Shown here one piece after another: positions 26,186 to 34,448 of a DNA stretch of 39,520 nucleotides (position 1 is the stretch's first letter; each line of letters starts with the position of its first letter). The notes below the pieces were generated by a model. The model saw only the letters and a list, made by a program, of their open reading frames with translations. It was not told where the DNA came from and did no database searches. The position numbers and the translations under genes are program-made. The DNA comes from Verrucomicrobiota bacterium (GTDB taxonomy: Bacteria; Verrucomicrobiota; Verrucomicrobiia; Limisphaerales; J093). Location: NCBI GenBank assembly GCA_016871715.1, contig VHCO01000044.1, forward strand, positions 1-39,520, in the 5' to 3' direction.

Positions 26186-26635
26186 ATGCACTCCGAGAGC
26201 CGGCGCGGTGAGTTCGTGGTGAGCACTGACCCGGCCCAACTCGACGTCGACGCGGTGCACGCCTTTCTGTCGGAGACCTACTGGGCCAAGGGCGTCAGTC
26301 GCCAACTGGTCGCGCGGTCGCTCGAGGGTTCGTTGGCCTTCGGACTGTACCACGACGGCCGACAAATCGGGCTGGCCCGAGTGATTACGGATCGGGCCAC
26401 GTTCGGGTATCTTGCCGACGTGTACGTGCTCGAGGGATACCGTGGGCGCGGGCTGGGTAAGTGGTTGATCGAGTGTATTTTAGATCATCCAGAACTGCGG
26501 AGCTGCCGCCGTCTGTTGCTCGCCACCCGGGATGCACAAGGGCTCTATAACCGGTTCGGCTTTCGTGCCCTTGCCCATCCTGAGGACCACCTGGAACGGC
26601 GGCCGGTTGGGGCAGATGCTGGCAACGGGCGGTGA
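26186..26635 (+). CDS. GNAT family N-acetyltransferase
   Basis: A 149-residue single-domain acetyltransferase. The core 'TFGYLADVYVLEGYRGRGLGKWLIECIL' contains the acetyl-CoA pyrophosphate loop (R-G-R-G-L-G), followed by 'LLLATRDAQGLYNRFGFRAL', the usual last strand and helix. N-terminal 'DVDAVHAFLSETYWAKG' matches a widespread GNAT subfamily whose acceptor is unknown. The start at 26186 (MHSESRRGEF) was preferred over one that overlaps the end of recA. The TGA overlaps a GTG (26632-26635, GTGA) of the following open frame. Confidence 0.85.
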   Translation: MHSESRRGEFVVSTDPAQLDVDAVHAFLSETYWAKGVSRQLVARSLEGSLAFGLYHDGRQIGLARVITDRATFGYLADVYVLEGYRGRGLGKWLIECILDHPELRSCRRLLLATRDAQGLYNRFGFRALAHPEDHLERRPVGADAGNGR

Positions 26636-27438
26636 CATGGCGACGCGGTTTGCGTGACCGTCAGGAGGAAATTCTTGCGGAGTTTGCTTGCCAAGGCGCG
26701 CTGGGCAAGGCCAAGGCCAAGGCTCAAGGCATCATGTGCATGAACAATACCAAGCAGATGATGGTGGCCTGGCACATGTACAATGGCGATAACAACGACC
26801 GGTTCCCGGGGGCCTTTCATGGCGGCCAAGCGCAGAATCCTGTGCCCAACGACCCCAACGCCCCGTGGGTGGTGGGCTGGCTGGATTGGGGCACTCGAGC
26901 TGACAATACCAATGTCCTGTACCTCATCGACCCGCGCTACTCGAAGCTGGCCACTTACTTCAGCAACGCTAAGAACATCTTCAAGTGCCCGGCCGATAAG
27001 TTCCTCCACGGCTCCCAACGCGCGCGGGGTTGGACGGAACGGGTCCGGAGCATTTCGGGGAACATCGTCGTGGGCGAGGGCAACGCCAGCAGCGGTCCAC
27101 TGGACGGGATCTACCTCCACGCCAAGAAGACGTCCGACCTCAACATCCCGGGGCCAACCGAGACGTGGGTGTTCGTGGACGAACACCCGGACAGCATCAA
27201 CGACGCGGGTTTCTTTTCCCCTTATGCGAACGAGTGGGTGGACATGCCGGCCAGCTACCACAACGGCGCTGGCGGCTTCGCTTTTGCCGACGGGCACTCG
27301 GAGATCCACAAATGGATCAGTGGCACGACCAAACCTCCTGTTCGCCTGGTGGACATGTCGCGGACCGCTTACCGGCCCAACGACCCGGACGCAAAGTGGA
27401 TCCGGTACCGCACACCGCGCAAGACCGAGAACTACTAG
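26632..27438 (+). pseudogene. H-X9-DG pseudopilin lacking its N-terminal signal and helix
   Basis: From about residue 23 the protein reads like a normal pseudopilin stalk and head: GALGKAKAKAQG, 'CMNNTKQMMVAWHMYNGDNNDRFPG' and a canonical H-NGAGGFAFA-DG near the end. The prepilin leader and FTLIELL-type helix are absent. In their place are about 22 unrelated residues, and no such helix exists in the other frames upstream. The break lies near 26695. Without the helix it cannot be processed or assembled as a pilin. The frame could still be translated by coupling, since its GTG overlaps the GNAT stop (GTGA). A 5'-truncated remnant is the simplest reading; a soluble derivative is the alternative. 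Confidence 0.65.
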
Positions 27439-27573
27439 ACCCGCAACCCAGGCCGCCTAGGGCATGGAGGCATGGGTCGCGCACCGGGGTGGGCGACGCG
27501 CCCTGCCGGCAAACGATCGTCAGGTTCGAGATCGCGTCGCGTCGGGAGGTGGGGCGGGCCGTCGCCGGCTACG

Positions 27574-27747
27574 TCAACGGCTGTTCGTTAAGATCAGAAT
27601 GACGGCGATGATCAAGGAGATCACGATCCCGAAGACGACCGCTGCCACATGGGTCCGGCGCCGGTGATGCCGGTTACTCCGCGCCATCCCGGGCAGCAGA
27701 TAGTACCGGTGTTCGCCCCGCTTCTTTTTTGGCCCGAACAACCCCAT
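27574..27747 (-). CDS. Small basic single-pass membrane protein
   Basis: 57 residues: MGLFGPKKKRGEHRYYLLPG, a basic stretch (RSNRHHRRR) and one C-terminal membrane helix (VAAVVFGIVISLIIAVILIL). By the positive-inside rule the N-terminus is cytoplasmic. AAAGGA lies 7 nt upstream of the ATG at 27747. No family was recognised. The clear ribosome site and the sharp hydrophobic/basic division support a real gene. No partner is apparent. Confidence 0.5.
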   Translation of the reverse strand: MGLFGPKKKRGEHRYYLLPGMARSNRHHRRRTHVAAVVFGIVISLIIAVILILTNSR

Positions 27748-27934
27748 GCGTGGTCCTTTGCGCCGCAATGCTTAGGTCCCGCAGGGAAAACCGGCAAACC
27801 TTTTTCTGGCGACTCGCGGGGTATGATCTCCCGCTCGAGAAGCTGAAGGTTGCCCGTCGGCGCTGAGACGCTCGCCGCCCCCCCCAAATGTGCTATGGCG
27901 CGCCAGCCGGCGCTGGTGTAATCATGCCCGGGTT

Positions 27935-28492
27935 ATGCATCGCAAATGTCCACATCGCCTGACCCTGTTCCTGCTGCTGACGGCCGGCGTCGCCGCCGCG
28001 GAGTCCGCTTGGCAGGCTAAGTTGCAGCAGCAACTCCCCTTGCTGGGCCACCGCAACTGGATCGTGGTCGTTGACTCTGCCTATCCACTCCAGACCGCGC
28101 CCGGGATCGAGACGATCTATGTGCCGGCCGATCAACTCGAGGTCGTCAGGGGGGTACTCGCTGCGCTAGGAAAAACCAAGCACGTGCAGCCAACGATCTA
28201 CACCGACGCCGAGTTGAACCACGTGGCGGAGCCGCATGCGCCGGGTATTGGGGCCTATCGGGCCGGTTTGAGCCGGGCGCTCGAGAACCGGGTGGTGCAA
28301 GTCCTGCCGCATGAGCAGATCATCGCCCAACTCGACGAAGCGGGAAAGACCTTCAAAGTGCTCGTCTTCAAGACCCCGCTGACGCTGCCCTACACGTCCG
28401 TCTTCTTTCAGCTCGAATGCGGCTATTGGAACGCCGCCGCCGAACAGGAACTGCGCGCCGCCATGGATTCGGCACCGACCCCGGCACCCTAG
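27935..28492 (+). CDS. Exported RbsD/FucU-like protein
   Basis: 185 residues with a signal peptide (LTLFLLLTAGVAAAES, about 9-24). The mature part matches the layout of RbsD/FucU sugar mutarotases: 'LPLLGHRNWIVVVDSAYPL' parallels the 'GHGD..I..DA.FP' block (catalytic His and Asp), and near the end 'KTPLTLPYTSVFFQLECGYW' parallels the 'tge..pYaNvil..G' block, with the Tyr kept but the following Asn replaced. RbsD and FucU are cytoplasmic and convert sugar anomers, so export is unusual. Similarity is judged by eye. The start at 27935 was set by the signal peptide; the frame opens at 27890. Confidence 0.5.
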   Translation: MHRKCPHRLTLFLLLTAGVAAAESAWQAKLQQQLPLLGHRNWIVVVDSAYPLQTAPGIETIYVPADQLEVVRGVLAALGKTKHVQPTIYTDAELNHVAEPHAPGIGAYRAGLSRALENRVVQVLPHEQIIAQLDEAGKTFKVLVFKTPLTLPYTSVFFQLECGYWNAAAEQELRAAMDSAPTPAP

Positions 28493-28604
28493 CGTCGACT
28501 CACGCCAACGAGGTTCCGACCCCAAAGGCGAGCGCTCGGTCCTGACCCTAGCGCGTGTTGGAGACGGCCCCGCCCTACCTCACGAGGAGCGCTCGACCGG
28601 GCGC

Positions 28605-29849
28605 CTACGGCGACACGATGCGGAAGAAACCGCGTGCAGCCGCTTCCGCCCCGATCGGCAACTCCAACTCGTGGACCGGCCCGGTGGTAACCACCTCGAC
28701 CAGCCGCGTCCAACCATCGAGGTCGATCGAGAGTTCAACAGCGTAAGACCGGTTCGAGGCGCCGTGCAGAATGAGACGCAGCCGATCGTTGGACAGCAAC
28801 CGAGGCGGGTCGAGCCGGGCTGGCTCCGTGGCCCAGCGGACGACCTCGATCTGGGCTGACTCGCTGAGGACCGAACCCGCGGCGTTGCTGATCTGGACGG
28901 TGTACGAGCCGGTGTCGGCGGCCGTGACCGAATCCAGCCGGAGTCGAGGGGAGTTGGCCCCGGGCAAGTCGAGACCGTCCTTGCGCCACTGGTAGGCCAA
29001 GGGGAGCGACCCGGTAGCGCCCACTTCGAGCGTGGCGCCACGACCTTCAACCACACGCTTACCTTCGGGTTGCGCCGTGATGCGGACCGGTTCAACGGCA
29101 GGTGCGGCTTGGACGGCGTCGATCGCCGAGCGGAACGCGGCGATCGGGGACTGCGATTGGCCGTAGCCGTCTTGGTGCAGCAACAGTTCCCAGAGCCGGT
29201 GCGAGGGCGAGTTGGCTACCCCATTGATGATGGCAAAGATGGGCTGTCCGCCAGCCTGGAACCGGCCGGCCAGGGCCCGGCCGAAGTCCTCCGCCACAAG
29301 CTCGAACCCGGCGCGGTCGACGAAGTTCTGAGTCTGACTCTCCTGGTTCGGCTGCAAATTCACTGCCACATGCACCACAGGGATGCCCGCGGGGTTACCG
29401 CCCCGGACGCGGTAATGCTCCACGATGCCTTCTGCGACCTGGGGGGCGGCAGCCTGGCAAAAGGGGCACCACCACGCAAACCACTCCAGGAAGAGGATCT
29501 GACCGGTGAAATCGGATAACCGCACCGGTTCGCGCGTGGCGCGGTTGACCAAGGCGAACTCCTCGATGACATCCCCCGCCTGATAGAACTGGGCCTGGGC
29601 AGCGGTCAAGATGCTCGCGGTTACGAGTGCGCTCACCAAGCCTAGACCCTGCCCCCACGCAGCCGCGAGTGTCCAACCACGCCGGGAGACCCGCCAACGC
29701 GCACGGCGTGCCGGCCCTCCCGCCACTCGTCGAGCCGGTAGACCGAGGGAGGGAACTCCGGCGCGGCGGCAGACGCCGTCGGGCGAGGCCTGCGCCGCCG
29801 CATCAGGGCGCCGGATGAACCTAGGGAGTCGAAGGCAGCGCATCGTCAT
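28605..29849 (-). CDS. Exported redoxin-domain protein with Ig-like domain
   Basis: A 414-residue protein, last in a four-gene operon. A long basic N-region leads to a hydrophobic segment (GLVSALVTASILTAAQA). Then comes a thioredoxin-fold domain with the active-site motif WCPFC near 128 and a Gln-Pro at the cis-proline position, an Ig-like domain ('LAYQWRKDGLDLPG', 'DTGSYTVQISNAAGSV') and a short C-terminal beta-domain ending GFFRIVSP. The redox domain is clearly paralogous to the TlpA-like protein two genes upstream (shared HY..RGGNP.G, VAVN..P, SPSH). The start is uncertain: ATG 29849, ATG 29843 or a later GTG. The gene begins 14 bp after the barrel gene stop. Confidence 0.8.
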   Translation of the reverse strand: MTMRCLRLPRFIRRPDAAAQASPDGVCRRAGVPSLGLPARRVAGGPARRARWRVSRRGWTLAAAWGQGLGLVSALVTASILTAAQAQFYQAGDVIEEFALVNRATREPVRLSDFTGQILFLEWFAWWCPFCQAAAPQVAEGIVEHYRVRGGNPAGIPVVHVAVNLQPNQESQTQNFVDRAGFELVAEDFGRALAGRFQAGGQPIFAIINGVANSPSHRLWELLLHQDGYGQSQSPIAAFRSAIDAVQAAPAVEPVRITAQPEGKRVVEGRGATLEVGATGSLPLAYQWRKDGLDLPGANSPRLRLDSVTAADTGSYTVQISNAAGSVLSESAQIEVVRWATEPARLDPPRLLSNDRLRLILHGASNRSYAVELSIDLDGWTRLVEVVTTGPVHELELPIGAEAAARGFFRIVSP

Positions 29850-29862
29850 GGGGGTGGTTCGG

Positions 29863-31053
29863 CTAAAACTCGACGCGATAAGCGACCTGGACAATACCCC
29901 ACTCGCGGTCGCGATAGAGCCCGGCGAAGAAGGCCGTGCCCAGGCCGAAGGGGTCGTAGCGTGTGACGTACGGCGCGGCGTAGAATCGGAGCGTCGAGTT
30001 CGCCCAGCTATAGCGCAGGCCGACGCCCGCTTGCAGGGCCGACAGACCCGGTGCGGCGGTCGAGAAGAGCGAGTTCTCAATCTCGCCTGTGTCCCGGTAA
30101 TACCGGCCGGCCACACTCAACGACCATGCCGGGGTCAGCTCGAATTCGAGGGAGGCACCGGCGAACCAGGCCTCGAACGTGGGCCGCTCGAAGGCGAACC
30201 CGCCGTAACCGCGCAGGACCCAGCGTTCGCCCAGGGCCACGTTGGCCGAGCCTTGGTAGGAATAGCGATTCTCGCGGCCACTGGTGGTGGCGAGCCGAAC
30301 CTGCTGCAGCAACCGGAGGCGCTGTGTCACGACGTTCTCCGCGGTGAGTTGGTAAGACGCGGTGTCGAGCGTCGCCCGCCCCCGCCGCAGACCGCTGAAG
30401 TCGATCTCGTACCCCGGGGCGATGTCGTCCCGCAGCCAAGTCGCGCTCAACTGCAGAAAGCCGGTGGTGGGCAGATACTCCCAGTGCGCCCCGAGCTGAA
30501 CGCCTCGGCCCGCCGGCTCCGCCTCGCGGTAACCGGGCAGGGGAGCGTACTGCTGCCGGAAATACTCGTTCAGCCAGGCCGACCGGTAGTCGGCGTACCC
30601 GTCGTAGAGCGAGCCAGCCGCCAGCAGCGTCAGCGGCGACGCCACCCGGTAGCGCGCATCCAACTGGCCACTGAGCCGGTGTTCAGCCACCTGGGTGGGG
30701 TGGCCCAAGAAATCGAAGGACACAGGCCGGTAAGCCAAGCCCAGATAGGCATGACCAAGCGTCAAGTCGCCTTGGAAAGCCCCGCGCACCTCGCGGTAGC
30801 GAAGCGAGGTCTGGGTCAAGTGCACGTCGCTCGACAGGATCGCCTCGCTGTCCGCCTCGAACTCCCGCACAGGGGGCGTGCTCGCCTCGGCGGGCTCCCC
30901 GGCCCGCGAATCGCCCTGTGCGCCGAGGTCCGCATCCAACTGCGCCGCTACGAGGTTCGCCACATTCCAAATCGTCGCTGCAGCCGCGCCGGCGGCCAGC
31001 CAACCTGCCCACCCCCTGCGCCGCGCAGGCATCTTGTGCGAGGAAATCCTCAC
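29863..31053 (-). CDS. Outer-membrane beta-barrel protein (DUF3570-like by context)
   Basis: A 396-residue exported protein. Alternating hydrophobic/aromatic strands run through the whole mature part (for example 'HAYLGLAYRPVSFDFLG', 'SLSVAGRYYRDTG', 'TLRFYAAPYVTRYDPFG'), and it ends WGIVQVAYRVEF with a terminal Phe, the outer-membrane barrel signature. GTG 31053 overlaps the upstream stop (GTGA), suggesting translational coupling; ATG 31032 is an alternative start. DUF4266-type lipoproteins are, to my knowledge, often encoded beside DUF3570 barrels and thioredoxins. That context suggests the label, but direct DUF3570 similarity is not certain. Confidence 0.7.
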   Translation of the reverse strand: MRISSHKMPARRRGWAGWLAAGAAAATIWNVANLVAAQLDADLGAQGDSRAGEPAEASTPPVREFEADSEAILSSDVHLTQTSLRYREVRGAFQGDLTLGHAYLGLAYRPVSFDFLGHPTQVAEHRLSGQLDARYRVASPLTLLAAGSLYDGYADYRSAWLNEYFRQQYAPLPGYREAEPAGRGVQLGAHWEYLPTTGFLQLSATWLRDDIAPGYEIDFSGLRRGRATLDTASYQLTAENVVTQRLRLLQQVRLATTSGRENRYSYQGSANVALGERWVLRGYGGFAFERPTFEAWFAGASLEFELTPAWSLSVAGRYYRDTGEIENSLFSTAAPGLSALQAGVGLRYSWANSTLRFYAAPYVTRYDPFGLGTAFFAGLYRDREWGIVQVAYRVEF

Positions 31054-31664
31054 GGCCCGGTCCCGGTTGAGGCTGGCGATTCTGGACGGGTTGGGACCCG
31101 CGCGCCGAGGCGGTCGATGGCGCGGCGCAGTTTCTGGACATTAGCCAACCCGGCGCCGCGATAGGCGATGTCGAAGCTGGGATGGGACGGCGATCCCTGC
31201 TTGCCATCGAGCACCACCACGAACGGCAACGACCTGCCCCCATACGCCGCGAGGGTCTTGCCGTTGTCGTCATCCAACACCAGCTTGAAGCCGTGTCGGC
31301 GAATGAACGCCTCGGTCCGCACCCGCTGGCCCGGTTCGACGTTGACCGCAACCACCTCGACTGCGACACCCTGCGGGTTGCCGCCGCGCTCGGAGTAATG
31401 ATCCTGAATCTGTTCGCGCAATAGCCGCGAAGCCCGGTCGCAAGGACCGCACCAGTACGCAAAGAAATCCAGTACCACCACTTTCCCGGCAAAGTCCGCC
31501 AACCGAACGGTGCGCTCCGATCCCCATTGCCTAAGCGCGAAGGCGGGGGCGGGCTCGGCCGACCCATCGAGCGCCAAGGCTAGCAGCAAGCCCAGCCAGG
31601 CCAACCGGTGGCCGCGAGTGGCTGCGCGCTGGACCGTTACGCTCACGTTGAAGGGCAGTTGCAT
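31050..31664 (-). CDS. TlpA-like exported thioredoxin-fold protein
   Basis: 204 residues with a signal peptide (LAWLGLLLALALDGSAEPA). The thioredoxin domain carries WCGPC near 72 and a conventional cis-proline segment GGRSLPFVVVLDG. The motif 'VRLADFAGKVVVLDFFAYW' is typical of TlpA/ResA-type disulfide reductases that act in the envelope. The start at 31664 lies 10 bp after the lipoprotein stop. Compared with the paralogue at 28605-29849, this one keeps the classical CGPC pair, so the two proteins probably differ in redox potential or partner. Confidence 0.88.
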   Translation of the reverse strand: MQLPFNVSVTVQRAATRGHRLAWLGLLLALALDGSAEPAPAFALRQWGSERTVRLADFAGKVVVLDFFAYWCGPCDRASRLLREQIQDHYSERGGNPQGVAVEVVAVNVEPGQRVRTEAFIRRHGFKLVLDDDNGKTLAAYGGRSLPFVVVLDGKQGSPSHPSFDIAYRGAGLANVQKLRRAIDRLGARVPTRPESPASTGTGP

Positions 31665-31674
31665 GGTTGCGTGG

Positions 31675-32025
31675 TCACCGGCATGAAGTACACCCGGCCG
31701 CTTGGCCGCCCCCCGAGATCGCCGCGCCCGATTCGATTTGCACCAAGAGCGCCGGCGCAACCCGCAGCACCGCTGACTCCGAGAAGAGCATGCCCGGCTT
31801 GGCGACCAACCGCTGCTGATGGACCGGCACGGGGGCACAGCCCGTGGCCACAAGACCCACCACCCCGACCGCCAGCCCTAGAGCCGGCCAGACCGTCCCG
31901 AGCCCACGGCGCCGTCCGGCTCGTCGCGGTCGCGGCCGAAGTCCGTCGAGACTCGCCGAGGTGATCCCGGCGCCGCTCCCGGCCACAGACGTTGGCTGAT
32001 GAATGGGCAATGTCTTATCGAGCAT
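31675..32025 (-). CDS. DUF4266-type small lipoprotein
   Basis: 116 residues. A hydrophobic stretch (VWPALGLAVGVVGLVATGC) ends in a lipobox, and the mature part is about 53 residues: 'VPVHQQRLVAKPGMLFSE', then a Gly-rich end SGGGQAAGCTSCR. This follows the DUF4266 pattern (GC, then 'R..LAKP.M', then a Gly-rich tail ending in two close cysteines). The final C-x-x-C could bind metal or be the target of the thioredoxin encoded next. First gene of the operon. The roughly 45-residue N-region is unusually long, so the true start may be later, but no better in-frame start codon was found. Confidence 0.7.
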   Translation of the reverse strand: MLDKTLPIHQPTSVAGSGAGITSASLDGLRPRPRRAGRRRGLGTVWPALGLAVGVVGLVATGCAPVPVHQQRLVAKPGMLFSESAVLRVAPALLVQIESGAAISGGGQAAGCTSCR

Positions 32026-32044
32026 TTCAGATGGCCTGCTCTAT

Positions 32045-32087
32045 ACGTTACACGCGTCGGGTGAACGGTCAACTTGGGATCTGTCAA
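32045..32087 (-). promoter_or_regulatory. Promoter region of the redox operon with GTTGAC direct repeat
   Basis: On the minus strand TTGACC (32072-32067), a 16-bp spacer and TAACGT (32050-32045). GTTGAC occurs twice, 15 bp apart, the distal copy forming TTGACA (32087-32082). The repeat may be an alternative -35 or an activator site. The -10 is weak. Confidence 0.35.
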
Positions 32088-32335
32088 CCGATGGAAGAAA
32101 TCGACTGGCGGCACCAAGTCCCGCTGAAAGCCTGACGGATCACGCCAGGCAAGTCTCCGGTCGATCCACTCGAAGCGGCCTGTCTTCTCGATCAGTTGAA
32201 CTCCATGCGGCGGTCGGTGCTAGACCCCACCATCGCACGCGCTAAGCGGGCGCAGGAGAGGAGGGATAGAGCTGCAGAGAGAGTGAGGGGGCGGCCGAGC
32301 GCGAGAGCGGGGGCAAGGGGCTCAAAGCAAAGCCA
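32088..32335. other. Non-coding stretch between the GH127 stop and the redox operon
   Basis: No gene is supported. About 70 bp at 32258-32330 are strongly purine-rich on the plus strand (GGAGAGGAGGG-type runs). No terminator with a U-tract was found. Confidence 0.35.
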
Positions 32336-34351
32336 TCAGCGCGACAGCCTGGGGAACTCGGTCACACGGAGGTTGGTACAGCCGTAGGGGATGAGGGTCA
32401 GATCTTCGAGGGGCTCGTTCGAGCGTTGGGGCTGCGGTGAGACCTCGCCGGCCCAGCCATGCTGCAGCCTCCAGCCAGGCAGGCGACGCCCCTGGACGCG
32501 ACCGACCACACCCGCACCGTCCGGCGAGAAAGGCTGCTCGCCAACAGGCCGTTCCTCGAATGTAACGCTGGCCTCGAGCCGGGTTTCGTCGACGAGCAAG
32601 GCGTAGTTCCAAGGCGTGGACGGTCGAATCTCGAAGTCGCCGTGCGGCAATTGGCGATGCGGTTTGTCCGCGTTGACCTGCGTCCAGGTCTCGCCCAGCT
32701 TGAGGGAATAGACCAACGGCCCGCGTTCGAGGGCGATCGCCGCGTTGTATCGGTGGGACGCTTTCGCCTTCATGGGGAACTGCAGTGCCAGCTCCGTGCG
32801 GGTCGACCATTCGCGTTCGAGGCGGTGGAAGCTGCCCGGCTCGAGGCTCAGCTCGCGGCCGCCAGCGATCCGCAGGGTGGCGCCCTCCGCCCAAGCTGGA
32901 ACCCGCAGCCAAAGCGGGAAACGGACGGGTCGATCGGGCGCCACTTCGAGTTGGAGCGTCTCGCGGAAGGGATAATCGGTGGCGAGGGTCACGCGCACGG
33001 GCGTGCCGCGGACGTCGAGGCGCGCGGTGCTGGGGGCGTAAGCGACGGCGGCCAGGCCCTCTTGCGGGGTGCGCATCCAGAGGTGGGCGGCGAACTTGGG
33101 CCAGCCCTGATGCAGATTCGCGGTGCAACAGCCGTAGTTCGGTTCGAGGCCGAAGAGGTTCGACTCGGGGCCGTTGGTGGACCACATATGGTCGGGGTTG
33201 ATGGTGCACTGGACTTGGTTGGCCTGTTGGTCGTACTGATGCGACCACATGTCGGGGGCGAAGGTGGCGGGCAAGGCGTTGAAAGCGACGCGTTCGAGCC
33301 GATCGGCGTACATCGGGTCGCCGGTGACTGACACGAGGTGTTCGAGCGAGTAGAGCGCCTCGACGACCGCACAGAGCTCGGTGCCTTGGGTGGGGCTTCG
33401 CCCCGAGAGGCACTCGTCTCCGCTAAACAGGCCATGCACCTGGCCATGGTAACGGTCCAACAGCTCGATCATGCGCCGCGCGAAGGCGCGCTCGGGCTCG
33501 CGCCGGGAGACCCGCCAAGCCAGGGCATAGGCCTTCAGTGCCATGCCCGTGTTCACCACGTGCTTTTCCCAAGTCCAGAGACCGCGCCGCGGCGTGGGGG
33601 AGCGGACCTCGCCGCCCTCGTAGAAGGCCATGTAATCGAACCCTTGGGCTTGGAGTTTGCGGGCCAATTCGAGCAACCAAGTTTCGCCCGTACGCTCGAA
33701 GACGTAATAGACCGGGATCAACCCCTCGAACCAGCGGAACTGGCCCCAGCCGAACAGCGGGGTGCGATCGAGGGCGTCGAGGGTCGCCTTGAGGTTGCGT
33801 TGGACGGCCTGCAGGACAGCCGCGTCGCCGGTGGCCTCATGGTATTGGACCAGGACCTTGTTGGCGAGCAGGATGGCCCAGAGATCGTAGGGGCGGGCGT
33901 TGGCATCGGCCGGGTAAGGGGCGTACCAACCGTCGCTGCGTTGGTGGGCGACGATGTGTTCGACGCGGCGCTTGGCCTTGGCCTGGAGGGCGGCGTCGCC
34001 CAGCACCCAGGCCAGTGGTATCAAGCCGTCGAGCCAGTAAGGCGCACGTTCCCAACCCTCGGCCTGGCCGCCGAACCACTGGCTTTGGCTGACGTCGGGC
34101 CAAAACTCATCCAGGTGCCCGGTGAGACCGTCGGCTTGGAGTCGCAGTTGCCGCTCGAGCCAGCCGGTCGCACGGATGGAACCTAAGGGCAAGGGCCGCA
34201 GCGCCAAGGCAGCCAAGGCTGCATCCGCCGCGCTGCGGTCCCTCGACTCGGCGGCCGCGGCGGGTCGAGAACGGGGCACCGCGGCCAGCGAAGCAGCGCC
34301 CAGCGACACTTGGGTCAGAAACGTCCGGCGTTCGATCCGAGGAATGCTCAT
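32336..34351 (-). CDS. Tat-exported glycoside hydrolase family 127 (beta-L-arabinofuranosidase-like)
   Basis: 671 residues with a twin-arginine signal (ERRTFLTQ). It has the (alpha/alpha)6 barrel pattern of GH127/DUF1680: 'ERAPYWLDGLIPLAWVLGD', 'RRGLWTWEKHVVNTGMALKAY', 'TELCAVVEALYSLEHL' (candidate acid/base Glu, about 325) and 'NYGCCTANLHQGWPKF' with the Cys-Cys pair near 407. In the characterised HypBA1 enzyme a zinc-bound cysteine of this pair is the nucleophile. C-terminal beta-sandwich domains follow. The likely role is arabinoside or related plant-glycan breakdown; the specificity of the branch is unknown. ATG 34372, 7 codons upstream, is an equally possible start. Confidence 0.9.
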   Translation of the reverse strand: MSIPRIERRTFLTQVSLGAASLAAVPRSRPAAAAESRDRSAADAALAALALRPLPLGSIRATGWLERQLRLQADGLTGHLDEFWPDVSQSQWFGGQAEGWERAPYWLDGLIPLAWVLGDAALQAKAKRRVEHIVAHQRSDGWYAPYPADANARPYDLWAILLANKVLVQYHEATGDAAVLQAVQRNLKATLDALDRTPLFGWGQFRWFEGLIPVYYVFERTGETWLLELARKLQAQGFDYMAFYEGGEVRSPTPRRGLWTWEKHVVNTGMALKAYALAWRVSRREPERAFARRMIELLDRYHGQVHGLFSGDECLSGRSPTQGTELCAVVEALYSLEHLVSVTGDPMYADRLERVAFNALPATFAPDMWSHQYDQQANQVQCTINPDHMWSTNGPESNLFGLEPNYGCCTANLHQGWPKFAAHLWMRTPQEGLAAVAYAPSTARLDVRGTPVRVTLATDYPFRETLQLEVAPDRPVRFPLWLRVPAWAEGATLRIAGGRELSLEPGSFHRLEREWSTRTELALQFPMKAKASHRYNAAIALERGPLVYSLKLGETWTQVNADKPHRQLPHGDFEIRPSTPWNYALLVDETRLEASVTFEERPVGEQPFSPDGAGVVGRVQGRRLPGWRLQHGWAGEVSPQPQRSNEPLEDLTLIPYGCTNLRVTEFPRLSR

Positions 34352-34448
34352 AGGTGTTGGCGATCGATCCATTGAGATAGCCGGGCGCCGGGCGAATTAC
34401 ACGAAAAAACCGCGCCATCCATCGAGCCCGGCCGACCCGCCGCTCGTG

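Noticed and set aside
29611..31164. A 517-codon plus-strand open frame across the redox operon
   Set aside because: It lies opposite three well-supported genes with recognisable motifs.
32258..32330. Purine-rich run as a functional triplex or satellite element
   Set aside because: Irregular, without repeat unit or mirror symmetry; probably compositional.
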